From NCBI RefSeq assembly GCF_900155535.1, contig NZ_LT706963.1:367094-431093 (forward strand): a DNA stretch of 64,000 nucleotides, read 5' to 3'. The translations under genes and the position numbers were made by a program. This document shows, one piece after another, positions 24,635 to 35,700 of this stretch (the stretch's first letter is position 1; each line of letters opens with the position of its first letter). The notes under the pieces are model-generated. The model was given only the letters and a program-made list of their open reading frames with translations. It was not told the DNA's origin and searched no databases. The DNA comes from Corynebacterium urinipleomorphum (GTDB lineage Bacteria; Actinomycetota; Actinomycetes; Mycobacteriales; Mycobacteriaceae).

Positions 24635-27600
24635 GTGCTCCCCGCGTGAGCGGGGATGAGCCCGAGTTCGGATTCCGCCTTCGACACGGACTCGGTGTGC
24701 TCCCCGCGTGAGCGGGGATGAGCCCAACGACTGCCCAAGCTCTTCAACAGGACGGTTGTGCTCCCCGCGTGAGCGGGGATGAGCCCCGCGCCTGGCATTT
24801 CGCCGATGAGGCCCGGCCGTGCTCCCCGCGTGAGCGGGGATGAGCCGGAATTGCAGGTCACCCATTGCGATACTGTGATGTGCTCCCCGCGTGAGCGGGG
24901 ATGAGCCCTCAACCGTGACCACATCCCCCACACGAAAATCGTGCTCCCCGCGTGAGCGGGGATGAGCCTTCAGCAGCCCAGGAGCAGGCTGCGTCTTGCC
25001 AGTGCTCCCCGCGTGAGCGGGGATGAGCCCCCGTTGTTATCGAACAGGTAGTTCAAGATTCGGTGCTCCCCGCGTGAGCGGGGATGAGCCCGCCCCGGGC
25101 ACCCCTGCGGAGAACGTGGCCACGTGCTCCCCGCGTGAGCGGGGATGAGCCCAACCTCCCGACCATCTGGAACGCTGTGAAATCGTGCTCCCCGCGTGAG
25201 CGGGGATGAGCCCACCGTGACCGTGTTGCCCGAAACACGAGACCGGTGCTCCCCGCGTGAGCGGGGATGAGCCCCAGGGGCAGGCCATTGTGATGGAGGA
25301 GATCGCGTGCTCCCCGCGTGAGCGGGGATGAGCCCGCCGACAACCCAGCAGCAACCAGGGTGGACAGGTGCTCCCCGCGTGAGCGGGGATGAGCCCGCCG
25401 TGATGCCCGCATTCAACGCGATCCGCGAGTGCTCCCCGCGTGAGCGGGGATGAGCCCATTTCGAGGACCGGGATGCCACGGGACTGCAGGTGCTCCCCGC
25501 GTGAGCGGGGATGAGCCCCACGAGACCAAGGAGGAGCCCATGAGCTGCCAGTGCTCCCCGCGTGAGCGGGGATGAGCCCAAGATCAATGGCTGGGGCTAC
25601 GGCGTTGTGGCGTGCTCCCCGCGTGAGCGGGGATGAGCCTTGGGTGGATTCGTCGGTTTGGCGGTCTACCAAGTGCTCCCCGCGTGAGCGGGGATGAGCC
25701 CCACCGGGTGGTGCGCGCCGGGTCAGTGTTAGCGTGCTCCCCGCGTGAGCGGGGATGAGCCCCCCTGGAGCGCAACAATCAGAGTCGACTTACGGTGCTC
25801 CCCGCGTGAGCGGGGATGAGCCCGCGGATCAGTACCCCGGCTGGTCCATCGGCCAGTGCTCCCCGCGTGAGCGGGGATGAGCCCGCGGTCACCAGGAAAT
25901 CCCACCCGGTCTTGATGTGCTCCCCGCGTGAGCGGGGATGAGCCCCACCACCGACAAGGTGTCGAAAGCGCCTGCGAGTGCTCCCCGCGTGAGCGGGGAT
26001 GAGCCCTGCGCGAGGAAAACGCCAAACACCGCAACAAAGTGCTCCCCGCGTGAGCGGGGATGAGCCCTCCCGCCCGATGAAAGCACCGGAGAAGTCCGCG
26101 TGCTCCCCGCGTGAGCGGGGATGAGCCCGCACTGAACAGTAAATTCCGTAGGGAGACTGAGTGCTCCCCGCGTGAGCGGGGATGAGCCCACCCGGTGCTG
26201 CCACACCGGCCAACACAGAAAGTGCTCCCCGCGTGAGCGGGGATGAGCCGTCACCCCCGGCCAAAAGGTGCGCGAGGGGCAAGTGCTCCCCGCGTGAGCG
26301 GGGATGAGCCCCGCGCCGGAACCGGTCATACTCCAAGGACATGGTGCTCCCCGCGTGAGCGGGGATGAGCCCACGAGCAGCCACCACCCCCTCCGACTCC
26401 GACGGTGCTCCCCGCGTGAGCGGGGATGAGCCCGTGGATCATCCGGCCGGAACCACGTTTGAGCTGTGCTCCCCGCGTGAGCGGGGATGAGCCGGCGGGT
26501 GGACATACGAGGACAAGCTCGAACTGGTGCTCCCCGCGTGAGCGGGGATGAGCCCGCAACGCGGACCAGGAGCAGGAGAGGGCGGCCGTGCTCCCCGCGT
26601 GAGCGGGGATGAGCCTGCGTCGCGGCGTTGCTTCTCGTCGGTCACCACGTGCTCCCCGCGTGAGCGGGGATGAGCCGTCGAGGTGCAAGCCGAACTAGAA
26701 CCTGTGTTTGTGCTCCCCGCGTGAGCGGGGATGAGCCGTCGAGGTGCAAGCCGAACTAGAACCTGTGTTTGTGCTCCCCGCGTGAGCGGGGATGAGCCGC
26801 GCACGCCGACGAAAAGGACGCCAAGAAACGCGTGCTCCCCGCGTGAGCGGGGATGAGCCCCAAGCGGAACGGAGACGAACCAACCGGAACCGGTGCTCCC
26901 CGCGTGAGCGGGGATGAGCCCGCAACGCACCAGAAACACGAACCATAACTAGCGTGCTCCCCGCGTGAGCGGGGATGAGCCGGCCGAAGATACTGGCAGT
27001 CTCAGCGAGGATCTGTGCTCCCCGCGTGAGCGGGGATGAGCCCCACCGCCCTGTGGACTAGTCGAGTCGTACCCAGTGCTCCCCGCGTGAGCGGGGATGA
27101 GCCGGTCGCTGACGCCGAGAAAAAGCTCGCGCGTGTGTGCTCCCCGCGTGAGCGGGGATGAGCCCCCCCGCGACGCAACTTGGTATTCAAGCCGTCAGTG
27201 CTCCCCGCGTGAGCGGGGATGAGCCCTCCCGGCCTGCGGTACGCTGCGCCGCCTCGTCGTGCTCCCCGCGTGAGCGGGGATGAGCCCAAAGCGGGGGTAA
27301 CTCGTCTTTTAGCTGTCGAGTGCTCCCCGCGTGAGCGGGGATGAGCCCCTGTCCGGCGCGGACGAATACGTGTTCACGAAGTGCTCCCCGCGTGAGCGGG
27401 GATGAGCCCATGTAACAGACCCCGCAGAGTGAATCCCAGTTGTGCTCCCCGCGTGAGCGGGGATGAGCCCTAGCCCGCCTGGGACTGCCCGCCGAACTAT
27501 TCGTGCTCCCCGCGTGAGCGGGGATGAGCCCAGTGGCGGACCCGGCGAAGACTGGCCGATCACGTGCTCCCCGCGTGAGCGGGGATGAGCCCCGCAACCA

Positions 27601-28750
27601 GGAAATCGTTGACATTAACGGCACGTGCTCCCCGCGTGAGCGGGGATGAGCCCTCGCATACGTGCAGCGCTACTGGTAGCCGCCCGTGCTCCCCGCGTGA
27701 GCGGGGATGAGCCCCATTGGCCTGCTTGGGCGAGTTTTTCTCGTAGGTGCTCCCCGCGTGAGCGGGGATGAGCCCTCCCCCAGACCAACCCGCCACGCGA
27801 ATACCGAGTGCTCCCCGCGTGAGCGGGGATGAGCCCCCAAAGGTGCTTCTGGATACCACCCAGCTTGAGTGCTCCCCGCGTGAGCGGGGATGAGCCCTCC
27901 CCCAGACCAACCCGCCACGCGAATACCGAGTGCTCCCCGCGTGAGCGGGGATGAGCCCCATTCATAAAGGCTGATGGCACCCCACTCAACGTGCTCCCCG
28001 CGTGAGCGGGGATGAGCCCCTTCCGGGGGCTTGCGCTAAGTTGCCGAGGGCGTGCTCCCCGCGTGAGCGGGGATGAGCCCCCAAAGGTGCTTCTGGATAC
28101 CACCCAGCTTGAGTGCTCCCCGCGTGAGCGGGGATGAGCCCAATTCCCGAACAGCGAACCGAACCACCCAGTTGTGCTCCCCGCGTGAGCGGGGATGAGC
28201 CCAAGATCCGCAAGCACAAGATCAAGTAGCCCGAGTGCTCCCCGCGTGAGCGGGGATGAGCCCTACATATGACAATCCGATAATTTTTGGTGCTTGTGCT
28301 CCCCGCGTGAGCGGGGATGAGCCCAGGGGCTGGATCGCGTTGCGGACACCGTCGGCGTGCTCCCCGCGTGAGCGGGGATGAGCCGATCCCCATTGATGAG
28401 AGAAGCGACGGGATGGAGTGCTCCCCGCGTGAGCGGGAATGAGCCCGCCAGCACATGCGCCAGCTGCACCTCGTCCGAGTGCTCCCCGCGTGAGCGGGGA
28501 TGAGCCCATCTGTTGGTAACATTCGACCTGGGGAAACAGGTGCTCCCCGCGTGAGCGGGGATGAGCCCCGTTACGCGTACACCCAGAAATGAGCTACGTC
28601 GTGCTCCCCGCGTGAGCGGGGATGAGCCCATGGGCTACATGTTCTACGGTTGTTCGTCGCTGTGCTCCCCGCGTGAGCGGGGATGAGCCTTCGCGGTGGT
28701 AGCGGACGTTGTCGCCGGAGACGTGCTCCCCGCTTGAGCGGGGATGAGCC
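24635..28750 (+). CRISPR. Type I-E CRISPR array, 68 repeats and 67 spacers
   Basis: The 28-base repeat begins GTGCTCCCCGCG and ends GCGGGGATGAGCC, with a 6-bp CCCCGC/GCGGGG stem. The first repeat starts at 24635, the second at 24697 (first spacer 34 bases); from there every repeat starts exactly 61 bases after the previous one to the last at 28723, so all other spacers are 33 bases. All repeats I checked are identical except repeat 63 (G-to-A at 28438) and the last repeat (G-to-T at 28734), both near the right end, which is therefore the old, leader-distal end. Transcription should run rightward from the leader beside cas3. Spacers 34/35, 52/54 and 53/57 are duplicates. The long regular period creates false minus-strand ORFs rich in PAHAGST and SPLTRGA. 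Confidence 0.99.
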
Positions 28751-29054
28751 CCGTGACACCGTCATCGCTGGCCTTGATGATGGGCATGTTCTTTGCCAAC
28801 AAAGCACTGCGTCGTCCAGACTAGACGCGCGTCCAGGGGCTTTCCCTCCCGCACTTTCTGGAGCGGTGCGGGATGCCTCTGAGGTTTCTGGGGGCACGAT
28901 CCCTATACCCATCTTCTCATCCGTTTGCCCTGCCGATCCCTGAGATCTCGGTAAAGTACGAAACGGACGTGCGCTGCCCGCGTGAATCCACCCCGGTGCC
29001 TCTTCGCGGCCCGGGGTCGTTTGCGCGGTTCAGTGCTTTGTAGAGGAGGCATCA
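28751..29054 (+). other. Intergenic region between CRISPR array and tubulin/GTPase operon
   Basis: About 300 bases without a supported gene. CCCGCAC (28848-28854) and GTGCGGG (28866-28872) could pair but no T-run follows, so it is a poor terminator. TAAAGT at 28952-28957 is a possible -10 for the next operon. AGGAGG at 29044-29049 is the ribosome binding site of the gene starting at 29055. Read-through from the CRISPR array into the operon cannot be excluded. Confidence 0.4.
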
Positions 29055-29750
29055 ATGACCAACCAGCAGCCACCGTTCGGCGGCGGATTCCCGCAACCGG
29101 GACCGGGAAGCCCAGGTACGGGAGGATCAAGTGTGTGGGGGTCCGGTGCTCCCACCGCGCCGTCGCAAGGGAATTCGCCGTGGGGCAATCCGGTCCAGGG
29201 CGGTCAGGATTTCGGCGGGGGCCAGTCTCCGTTCGGTGGCGCGCAGCAGTCGTCGCCGCAGACCTCGCCGTGGGGTGCGCCGGAGGCAACGACCGAATCT
29301 TTCGATCGGCCGTCCGACCCGTTCGCAGCTGCGAATGCCCAGGGGGAGGGTTACACCGGCCGGGTACCGGGGACGTCCAGCCCTGTTGCTCCAAGTGGGG
29401 GAGCGGGAGCGGCATCGCGTGAGCCGTCGTCCGCACCGGCAACGAGGCTAATCCCGGGGCTGGTTCTCGGTGTCGCCGCGCTGGTGATCACGATCATCCT
29501 GCTCGTGGGCAGCATCTCGCCGGTTTCCGGCACTTATGCGGGCATGGCTTTCGGTGCGTGGGCGCTGTCGGGTCTAATCGGTGTGTCCTCCCTGGCCTTC
29601 TACTTCTCCGAGGACACGCGCCGCCGCGCAAACGGCATGTACTCCATCGTTGGATGGAAGCAGGGACTGTACTGGGTCACCTTGGCGGTGTTGTTCATCG
29701 CCATCATTTTGTCGTCGCTGTGCATTGCCCTGTGGGCAGGCAGGCTCTAG
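29055..29750 (+). CDS. P/G/Q-rich three-TM membrane protein, first gene of the tubulin/GTPase operon
   Basis: A 231-aa protein. Residues 1 to about 130 are low-complexity, rich in P, G, Q and S, with repeated SPWG/SVWG motifs. The C-terminal 100 residues hold three TM helices (LIPGLVLGVAALVITIILLV; AGMAFGAWALSGLIGVSSLA; LYWVTLAVLFIAIILSSLC). The long N-terminus is probably cytoplasmic. No enzymatic motif is visible. AGGAGG lies six bases before the ATG. The next gene starts 23 bases downstream, and that protein ends with the same SSPWG motif, which suggests that the two membrane proteins share a partner or contact each other (inference). I do not recognise a named family. Confidence 0.8.
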   Translation: MTNQQPPFGGGFPQPGPGSPGTGGSSVWGSGAPTAPSQGNSPWGNPVQGGQDFGGGQSPFGGAQQSSPQTSPWGAPEATTESFDRPSDPFAAANAQGEGYTGRVPGTSSPVAPSGGAGAASREPSSAPATRLIPGLVLGVAALVITIILLVGSISPVSGTYAGMAFGAWALSGLIGVSSLAFYFSEDTRRRANGMYSIVGWKQGLYWVTLAVLFIAIILSSLCIALWAGRL

Positions 29751-29773
29751 GCGCCGCGAGGAGAACAGGAAAC

Positions 29774-32659
29774 ATGAAGAACACAATCGCGACCATTACC
29801 CGCCGCGCAACCGCGGTCAGCGCCGCCGCCATGATCGCTCTGGGAACCAGCGCCATGGGCGCCTTCGGTGCGGATGCCGCCGCACAACAGCCGCCGAAGC
29901 CGCCGCAACCCGCCCCGGAGAAGCCGGCCACCCCGCCGAAGGAAGCCCCGGCTGCAGGTGGAGACAACCCGCTGGGCAAGTTGGGTGCCTGCATGGCCCG
30001 AGGCAACGAGCTCGACGTGCTGCTGCTCATGGACGAGACGAACAGTCTAAGCAACCGTTGGGTCGAGGGGAAGAAGATTGACGGCAAGCCGGGTGCGGAC
30101 CCGGACAGTTTCCGTATTCCGGCCGCCGAAGACTTCGCCAAAGTCTTGCTGCAGAAGAGCCAGGACCAGCAGCTGACCACCAACATCAAGATCGCCGGGT
30201 TCGGTACCACCTATAAGAACGACATCAATAACCCGGGTGAAGGCTACGAAGGCTGGACTGAGCTGACCGCCGAGAGCCAAGACGACGTGCTGAAACAGAT
30301 CCGGGCGTTTGAAAACCGCACTGAGGAAACCCAGGGCACCGACCACAACGTCGCTCTTGAAGGCGCGAGCCAGGACCTTCTGGGTGCGCCGGGTGAGGAT
30401 CCCTGCCGTTTGCTGGTCACATTCACCGACGGCAAGCTGGCCACAGCCGATGATGCGGCCGCGGAGGATAACCTCTGCCGGCCGAACGGTGTCGCTGACC
30501 GGTTGCGTGCCGCGGGCATCACCCACGTGGGTATCGGGCTGACCAACCCCGAGATCAACGAGAACTTCGACATGTTCCAGGCGATCACCGAGGGCAAGGG
30601 CGGTGCCACCAGCTGCGGTGACCAGCCTCGCAACGGTGCGTTCTACCCGGCGAACAAAGTAGGTGACCTCTTCGCGGCATTCCGTTCCGCACTGGACACC
30701 GGCGGATCCATTGGTGACACCGTTACTGCGGACAAGCCGTTCAAGTTCGTGCTGGACAACTCGATCACATCCGTGCGCTTCAGCGCCGTCGGCCGCGACG
30801 ATCTCGGCCCCGACGCAAAGCTGGAGATGACGGCGCCAAACGGCGACAAAGTGGTCATGACCGGAACCGGGGAAAAGAACGCCGGCGACGGAAAGCTGTC
30901 GTGGGAAGCCCGCAATGAGGCGGTGCAGAGCACCGAGGGATCTCTGAACAAGACAGGGGACAAGAACTGGGCGGGCGAGTGGTCCATGCGCTTTATCGAC
31001 GTCGCCCCCGAAGCGTTGAAGAACGGCCAGGTCGCCGTCCTCGTCGAGATGGTGCCGGAGCTCAATGTCGGCTTCAAGGCCGCAGGGGCGGAGGGACCTC
31101 AGAAAGACCTGAAGGTCATGGACGACGGCAAGCTCGTGGCCGAACTCACCAGTTCAGACGGCAAGGTCGTCGATCCGGAAGGCAATGCGACGGGCAAGGT
31201 CGAGTTCGTGCCCAGCGGCGGCGGTAAGCCGGTCGTTCTCGAGGAAAAGGCGGACTTCTCGTCCGGACGTGCGGAGATCCCGGCATCGAAGATTCCGGAT
31301 GCCCCTGCTTCCGGCCGTGTCACTGCGGAAGTGACTATCACTACCGCAGGCAAAGACGGTAAGCCCGGCACCACCTTGTCCCCGCTGCAGGGTGATAGTG
31401 CTGTGAGCGTGGCGGTGCAAAACTTGCCGCAGCTTCCCGGCCAGATCGACGTGACCACTGAGGGTGGTGACGTCACTGTGAACGTTCCTGTGTCCGGCCC
31501 GGGCCGCGTCTGGGTTGACGGTGGCCAGAAAGTCGAGCACGGGATGGAGGATCTGGGGGCCGTGACGGTCGATTCGGAGCACAACTCGAAGGATTCCGCT
31601 CTTTCCGTGGGGCGCGGCGAAACGGCGGAACTTCCGCTGAAGTTCACGTTCGAGGAGCGCGCCCAGTTGATTGCCAACGGCACTTTGCCGGTCCACATCG
31701 CCGATGAGAAGGGTGGCGAGGAGCGTGTCGTGGATGTGGCCACCCGCATCGATTCAAAGGTGCCGGTGTCCAAGGGCATCGCCGCAGTGGCGTTCACCCT
31801 GGCGCTCCTGTTGGGGCTGCTGCTTCCGTTGCTGTTGCTCTACCTTGTGCGATACCTGACATCTAAGATCCCGAATGATCCGCCGGTGGGCCCGGTGGTG
31901 TTGCGCATGAGCCGCGGCGCGGGCGGGGCATGGACCTTCGACGGCCAGCAGCGTCCACAGATTGATCCGACGGATGCCGCGCAGCGCCAGATGCGTCCGG
32001 GCCCGCGTTCGGTCCAGGCTGGCCGTGCACAGGCCAATGTGGAGAGTTTCTCCATCAACCCGCTGTCGGCGGCGAATGTCATCGTAGCCACCCCGTCGAT
32101 TGCCGGTGACGGTGCGGAAAAGGACGGTCATGCTGTGCTTCCGCTCGCAGTCCAGGACTCCTGGTTCGTTCACGCACCGACTCAGTCCGTGGACGACCTC
32201 GAAGTCGTGGCCTTCCCGCGCATCCCGCTCGCACCCGCCGCGCAAGAGCAGCTGCAGGACCAAATTGCCGCAGAAGCACCCGCGCTTGCGGATGCCCTGG
32301 TGGACCGCCTTCCCTCCGCTGAGCCCGCCCCCGGTCACCCCGGTTATACCGATCAGGGTGGGGGCTTTGCCCCGCCGAGCGAGGCGGCCTCCTCAGCTGG
32401 TGCAGGCTGGGTTCCGCCGCAGACCGGCGGCCCGAACCCGGGCTTCCAGCCAGGCGGAACTACCGGCCCCGTAGGAAACCCGGGTCAAGCCGGTCCAGCC
32501 GGAGGCGCCCCTAACACCGGCGGTACCGGCTGGAATCCGCCCGCTGGTCCCTCCGGCCCGGCCGGTGGTGGAGAGTCCGGGGGCGCGGGACCGTCCTCCC
32601 CGTGGGGACCTCCGAGCCCGGGCCCGCAGTCGAGCCCGTGGGGCCCGCCGCCGCAATAA
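29774..32659 (+). CDS. Exported von Willebrand factor A protein with TM anchor and cytoplasmic P/G-rich tail
   Basis: A 961-aa protein with a signal peptide (TRRATAVSAAAMIALGTSAMGAFGADA), a proline-rich spacer, and a vWA domain from about 78. MIDAS-like residues are D87-x-T89-x-S91 in LLLMDETNSLS, T189-D190, and D219 in TFTDG. Beta-rich Ig-like segments follow, then one TM helix at about 668-695. A cytoplasmic tail of some 260 residues ends in repeats of SSPWGPP. The vWA domain would thus face outside and the tail inside, a layout suited to sensing or adhesion coupled to the cytoplasmic GTPase/tubulin proteins encoded downstream (inference). ATG 29774 was chosen because it begins the signal peptide; a longer frame from 29558 would overlap the previous gene. 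Gap to the next gene is 133 bases, the largest in the operon. Confidence 0.85.
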   Translation: MKNTIATITRRATAVSAAAMIALGTSAMGAFGADAAAQQPPKPPQPAPEKPATPPKEAPAAGGDNPLGKLGACMARGNELDVLLLMDETNSLSNRWVEGKKIDGKPGADPDSFRIPAAEDFAKVLLQKSQDQQLTTNIKIAGFGTTYKNDINNPGEGYEGWTELTAESQDDVLKQIRAFENRTEETQGTDHNVALEGASQDLLGAPGEDPCRLLVTFTDGKLATADDAAAEDNLCRPNGVADRLRAAGITHVGIGLTNPEINENFDMFQAITEGKGGATSCGDQPRNGAFYPANKVGDLFAAFRSALDTGGSIGDTVTADKPFKFVLDNSITSVRFSAVGRDDLGPDAKLEMTAPNGDKVVMTGTGEKNAGDGKLSWEARNEAVQSTEGSLNKTGDKNWAGEWSMRFIDVAPEALKNGQVAVLVEMVPELNVGFKAAGAEGPQKDLKVMDDGKLVAELTSSDGKVVDPEGNATGKVEFVPSGGGKPVVLEEKADFSSGRAEIPASKIPDAPASGRVTAEVTITTAGKDGKPGTTLSPLQGDSAVSVAVQNLPQLPGQIDVTTEGGDVTVNVPVSGPGRVWVDGGQKVEHGMEDLGAVTVDSEHNSKDSALSVGRGETAELPLKFTFEERAQLIANGTLPVHIADEKGGEERVVDVATRIDSKVPVSKGIAAVAFTLALLLGLLLPLLLLYLVRYLTSKIPNDPPVGPVVLRMSRGAGGAWTFDGQQRPQIDPTDAAQRQMRPGPRSVQAGRAQANVESFSINPLSAANVIVATPSIAGDGAEKDGHAVLPLAVQDSWFVHAPTQSVDDLEVVAFPRIPLAPAAQEQLQDQIAAEAPALADALVDRLPSAEPAPGHPGYTDQGGGFAPPSEAASSAGAGWVPPQTGGPNPGFQPGGTTGPVGNPGQAGPAGGAPNTGGTGWNPPAGPSGPAGGGESGGAGPSSPWGPPSPGPQSSPWGPPPQ

Positions 32660-32792
32660 TCTCGACTGAATCGTCTGGCCGGGATGCGGGTGCACCGCGC
32701 TGCGGCCATGATTGAGCCAAAACCACATAGCAATAGATCTGTCCAACGGCTTCACCGGAAGATTGAAGCTGAATTTCTAAGGAGCACCCCTC

Positions 32793-35700
32793 ATGGAAAG
32801 AGTCCTCGTCGTCGGTTGTGGCGGTTCGGGCGCTAAGACCCTGGCGTTCATGATGGACCAGCTGAAGACGATGTTGGCGGAGCGCCTCCCCAACGAGTAC
32901 GTCTCGCCGAAGGACGTGAAGCTGCCCGACGCGTGGCAGTTCGTTTCCCTGGACGTGCCCACCAAACCGGAGTCTGCGGGCAAGAACCTGCAGAATGTCC
33001 AGGAGGCAGGCGGGCGCTACATTTCCGTCGGTTCCTCCGGCCGTTACGCCAACGTGGATGCCGCAGTGTCGGCCCGTCTGGCAAGCGGGAAGAAGCTGGG
33101 CACCATCTCCTCGTGGGCGCTGCGCAACCCAGAGGCGGAAACCACCCCGATTTCCGCGGGTGCTGGCCAATACCGCGCAATCGGCCGCATGCTCACACTG
33201 AGCAAGCTCCGCGAAGTTCAGGAAGAGCTGGAGAAGGCGTGGGCAGCGCTGAACCAGCCAGGCACGGCTAGTGAGCTGAGCCGTGTCCAGACCGCATTGA
33301 CCGGCCGCGCCACCTCCGCCGTCAACGCGGGCAAGGACGTGCCGCTGATCATCGTGGTCACCTCCATGTCAGGCGGTGCAGGCGCGTCGATGGCGATCGA
33401 CGTGTGCCGTCTGCTCACCTCCCTGGACAAGGCCAGCGTCGGCCGCAACTGCATGTTCGCGTTCACGCCGGACATCTTCAGCGGTATCCCGCAGGACCAG
33501 GTGATGGGTGCGAACCCCAACGCGATGGCGATGTTCGGTGAGATGGCGGCGGCACAGATGGGTGCCGCAACCGAAAGCGACCGCCGTCTGTTCGAGCAGC
33601 TCGGCGTGAACCTCGGCGACGAGAGTGTTCCGATCTCTCGCGTATTCCCGGTGGGCGCGCATTCCGGTGCCGAGGGTGCTCAGCTCGGCGACGGCAAGCC
33701 CGGCACTGTGTACCGCGCGCTCGGACGCGGTCTTGCGTCGCTGCTCATGGACGAGGCGGCGATGGGCCGATTCACCCAGTTCAACCTTGGTAACCAGGGT
33801 GGTCTCCAGGCGCGCGACAACACCTATGGCTGGGGCGTGCAGAACAAGAACAACCTCCCGTGGGGCTCCTTCGGCTACGCGCAGCTGTCCATGGGGCGCG
33901 ACCGCTACGCGGAATATTCGGCGCAAAGGTTGGCGCGCTCGGCCGTCGATAAGCTTGTGCACGGTCACATTGATCCCACCAACCCGGCGTCGGGCGACGA
34001 GCAGATCAAGCAGCGCGTGGACACTAACTGGCGCCAGATCCAGGCGCGCACCACGGTGATTCCGTTCGGCGAGGACGTCGGTGGTTGGCTCTGGCGCACG
34101 TTCGGCGCGGAGATGGACCGCTGGGCCGGCAATTACGCCGAGAGTCTGCGCCACCAGATCCCGCAGCCGAATAACCGTCGCGGGCGCGATTGGGCACCTG
34201 ATGTCATTGGTGCGCTTAACGTGCTCGACCAGCAGGTCAGCGCCGATAACGGAGCAATGTTCTACGGTGCCGCTTTCAACTGGGCGAGCGCGCGCAACCT
34301 GCAGGAGGGCTTCCTGAACATCATCCGCCGCGAGGTGGGCAACTTCGGTCTACCGTATGGTTCCGCGGTGCTTGACGCGCTGAAGAACATGCTCGTGCGC
34401 GATGTGATGCCGCAGCTCGAGCAGGTCGCCCGTTCCCAGCAGCGTCTTGCCCTCCACCCGGAGACGGAGCGCGCCATGATGAACGCGCGCGGCAAGATCG
34501 TCAGCGCCGACCAGTACATGGAGGACATCGTCCGCGACGTGCGCGAGCAGCTGCGCCGACGCGCGCAGAGCCGCATGTCCGAATTCGTGCTGGGCACTCT
34601 CGCGGACTTCATCGACCGCTTCATCGGCCCACTGCAAAAGGCAATGACGGCCGAGCACACGGACCTCGAGCACGAGCTATCGCTCAACAATGACAAGGAC
34701 CTCGGTGTCGCGCAGCTGAAGACGAACGTCCCGCAGCTGTGGCCGGAGGACACAGACATGGTGCCGCCGCGTTTCGCCCAGGCGGCGAACGAGATCTTCT
34801 TGACTGAGATCGGGGACTTCCCGCGCCAGTACGTCCACGACATCCAGAACGCCACTAGCGCAGACTCCTACGACCACGCGATTTCCAACGCGGCCTCCTC
34901 GGTGGTCAGCGGCGCATGGTCAGCGCTCGAAGGCGCGGAGCAGGCGCCCGAGGACCTCATCGTTCTCACCGGCCCGTGGGTGCCCATGAACTTCACCCGC
35001 GACCCGAACAACCCGACTGAGCTGCTCGATCCGAAGCTGGGCCAGTTCTCTGTCCGCATCGGCGCGGAGGAGGTGCTGGAGCGTTCCCGCAAGTACATTC
35101 AGCGCCGCGGATTCTCTTTCCACGACTTCATCTCCACCTCATTGCGCAGCTACGTCACTGCTCCGGCCCTGCAGGACCACGAGCGGCGCGCACGCCAGCA
35201 GCGCCTCGCCTCCAAGTTCACTGAGGCTATGAAGAACGCGCTGCCGCTCGCGCAGATCGACGACAACTTGGTGCGCAACCTGTACGGGGATGAAGTGGGC
35301 TACGCCTTCAACTTTTCCAAGATCCCGCTCGAGGGGGACGAGTCCGCCCGGCTTCTCGCAGAGGAAGTGATCAACTTCCCCAACGTGAAGCTGCCGGACC
35401 CGATGAAGCCGTTGGGCGACGCCTTGGAAAACCAGGGTGAGGAGCGGTCCATTGACATCTTCGGTTCCTACCCGAACTACGTCCCAGTGGTCTTCTCGTC
35501 GCTGATGCGCCCGATGCGCGAGCAATGGGACGGCCTCAAGGATTCGCGCAAGGAATTCTGGCGCGCGAAGCGTGCCCGGCCGATCCAAGCTGCGACCCCC
35601 ATGAGCGATGCGGAGCGCCGTGCGTTCATCGGCGGCTGGTACATCGGCCGCATCATCGGTTACATGGACTTCCCGGCAACCCTGGACACCCCGGATAACA

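Noticed and set aside
26677..26770. Tandem spacer duplication as certain biology
   Set aside because: It is real in this sequence, but an assembly slip in a repeat array gives the same picture, so it is listed only as a point to verify.
28848..28872. Terminator after the CRISPR array
   Set aside because: The stem CCCGCAC/GTGCGGG is short with an 11-base loop and no T-run.
24569..28912. Many minus-strand frames of 60-200 codons with repeated PAHAGST, AHPRSRGEH and SPLTRGA motifs
   Set aside because: They are translations of the CRISPR repeat in its three minus-strand frames, caused by the 61-base period. Such frames are often misannotated as proteins but have no ribosome binding sites or stable identity.
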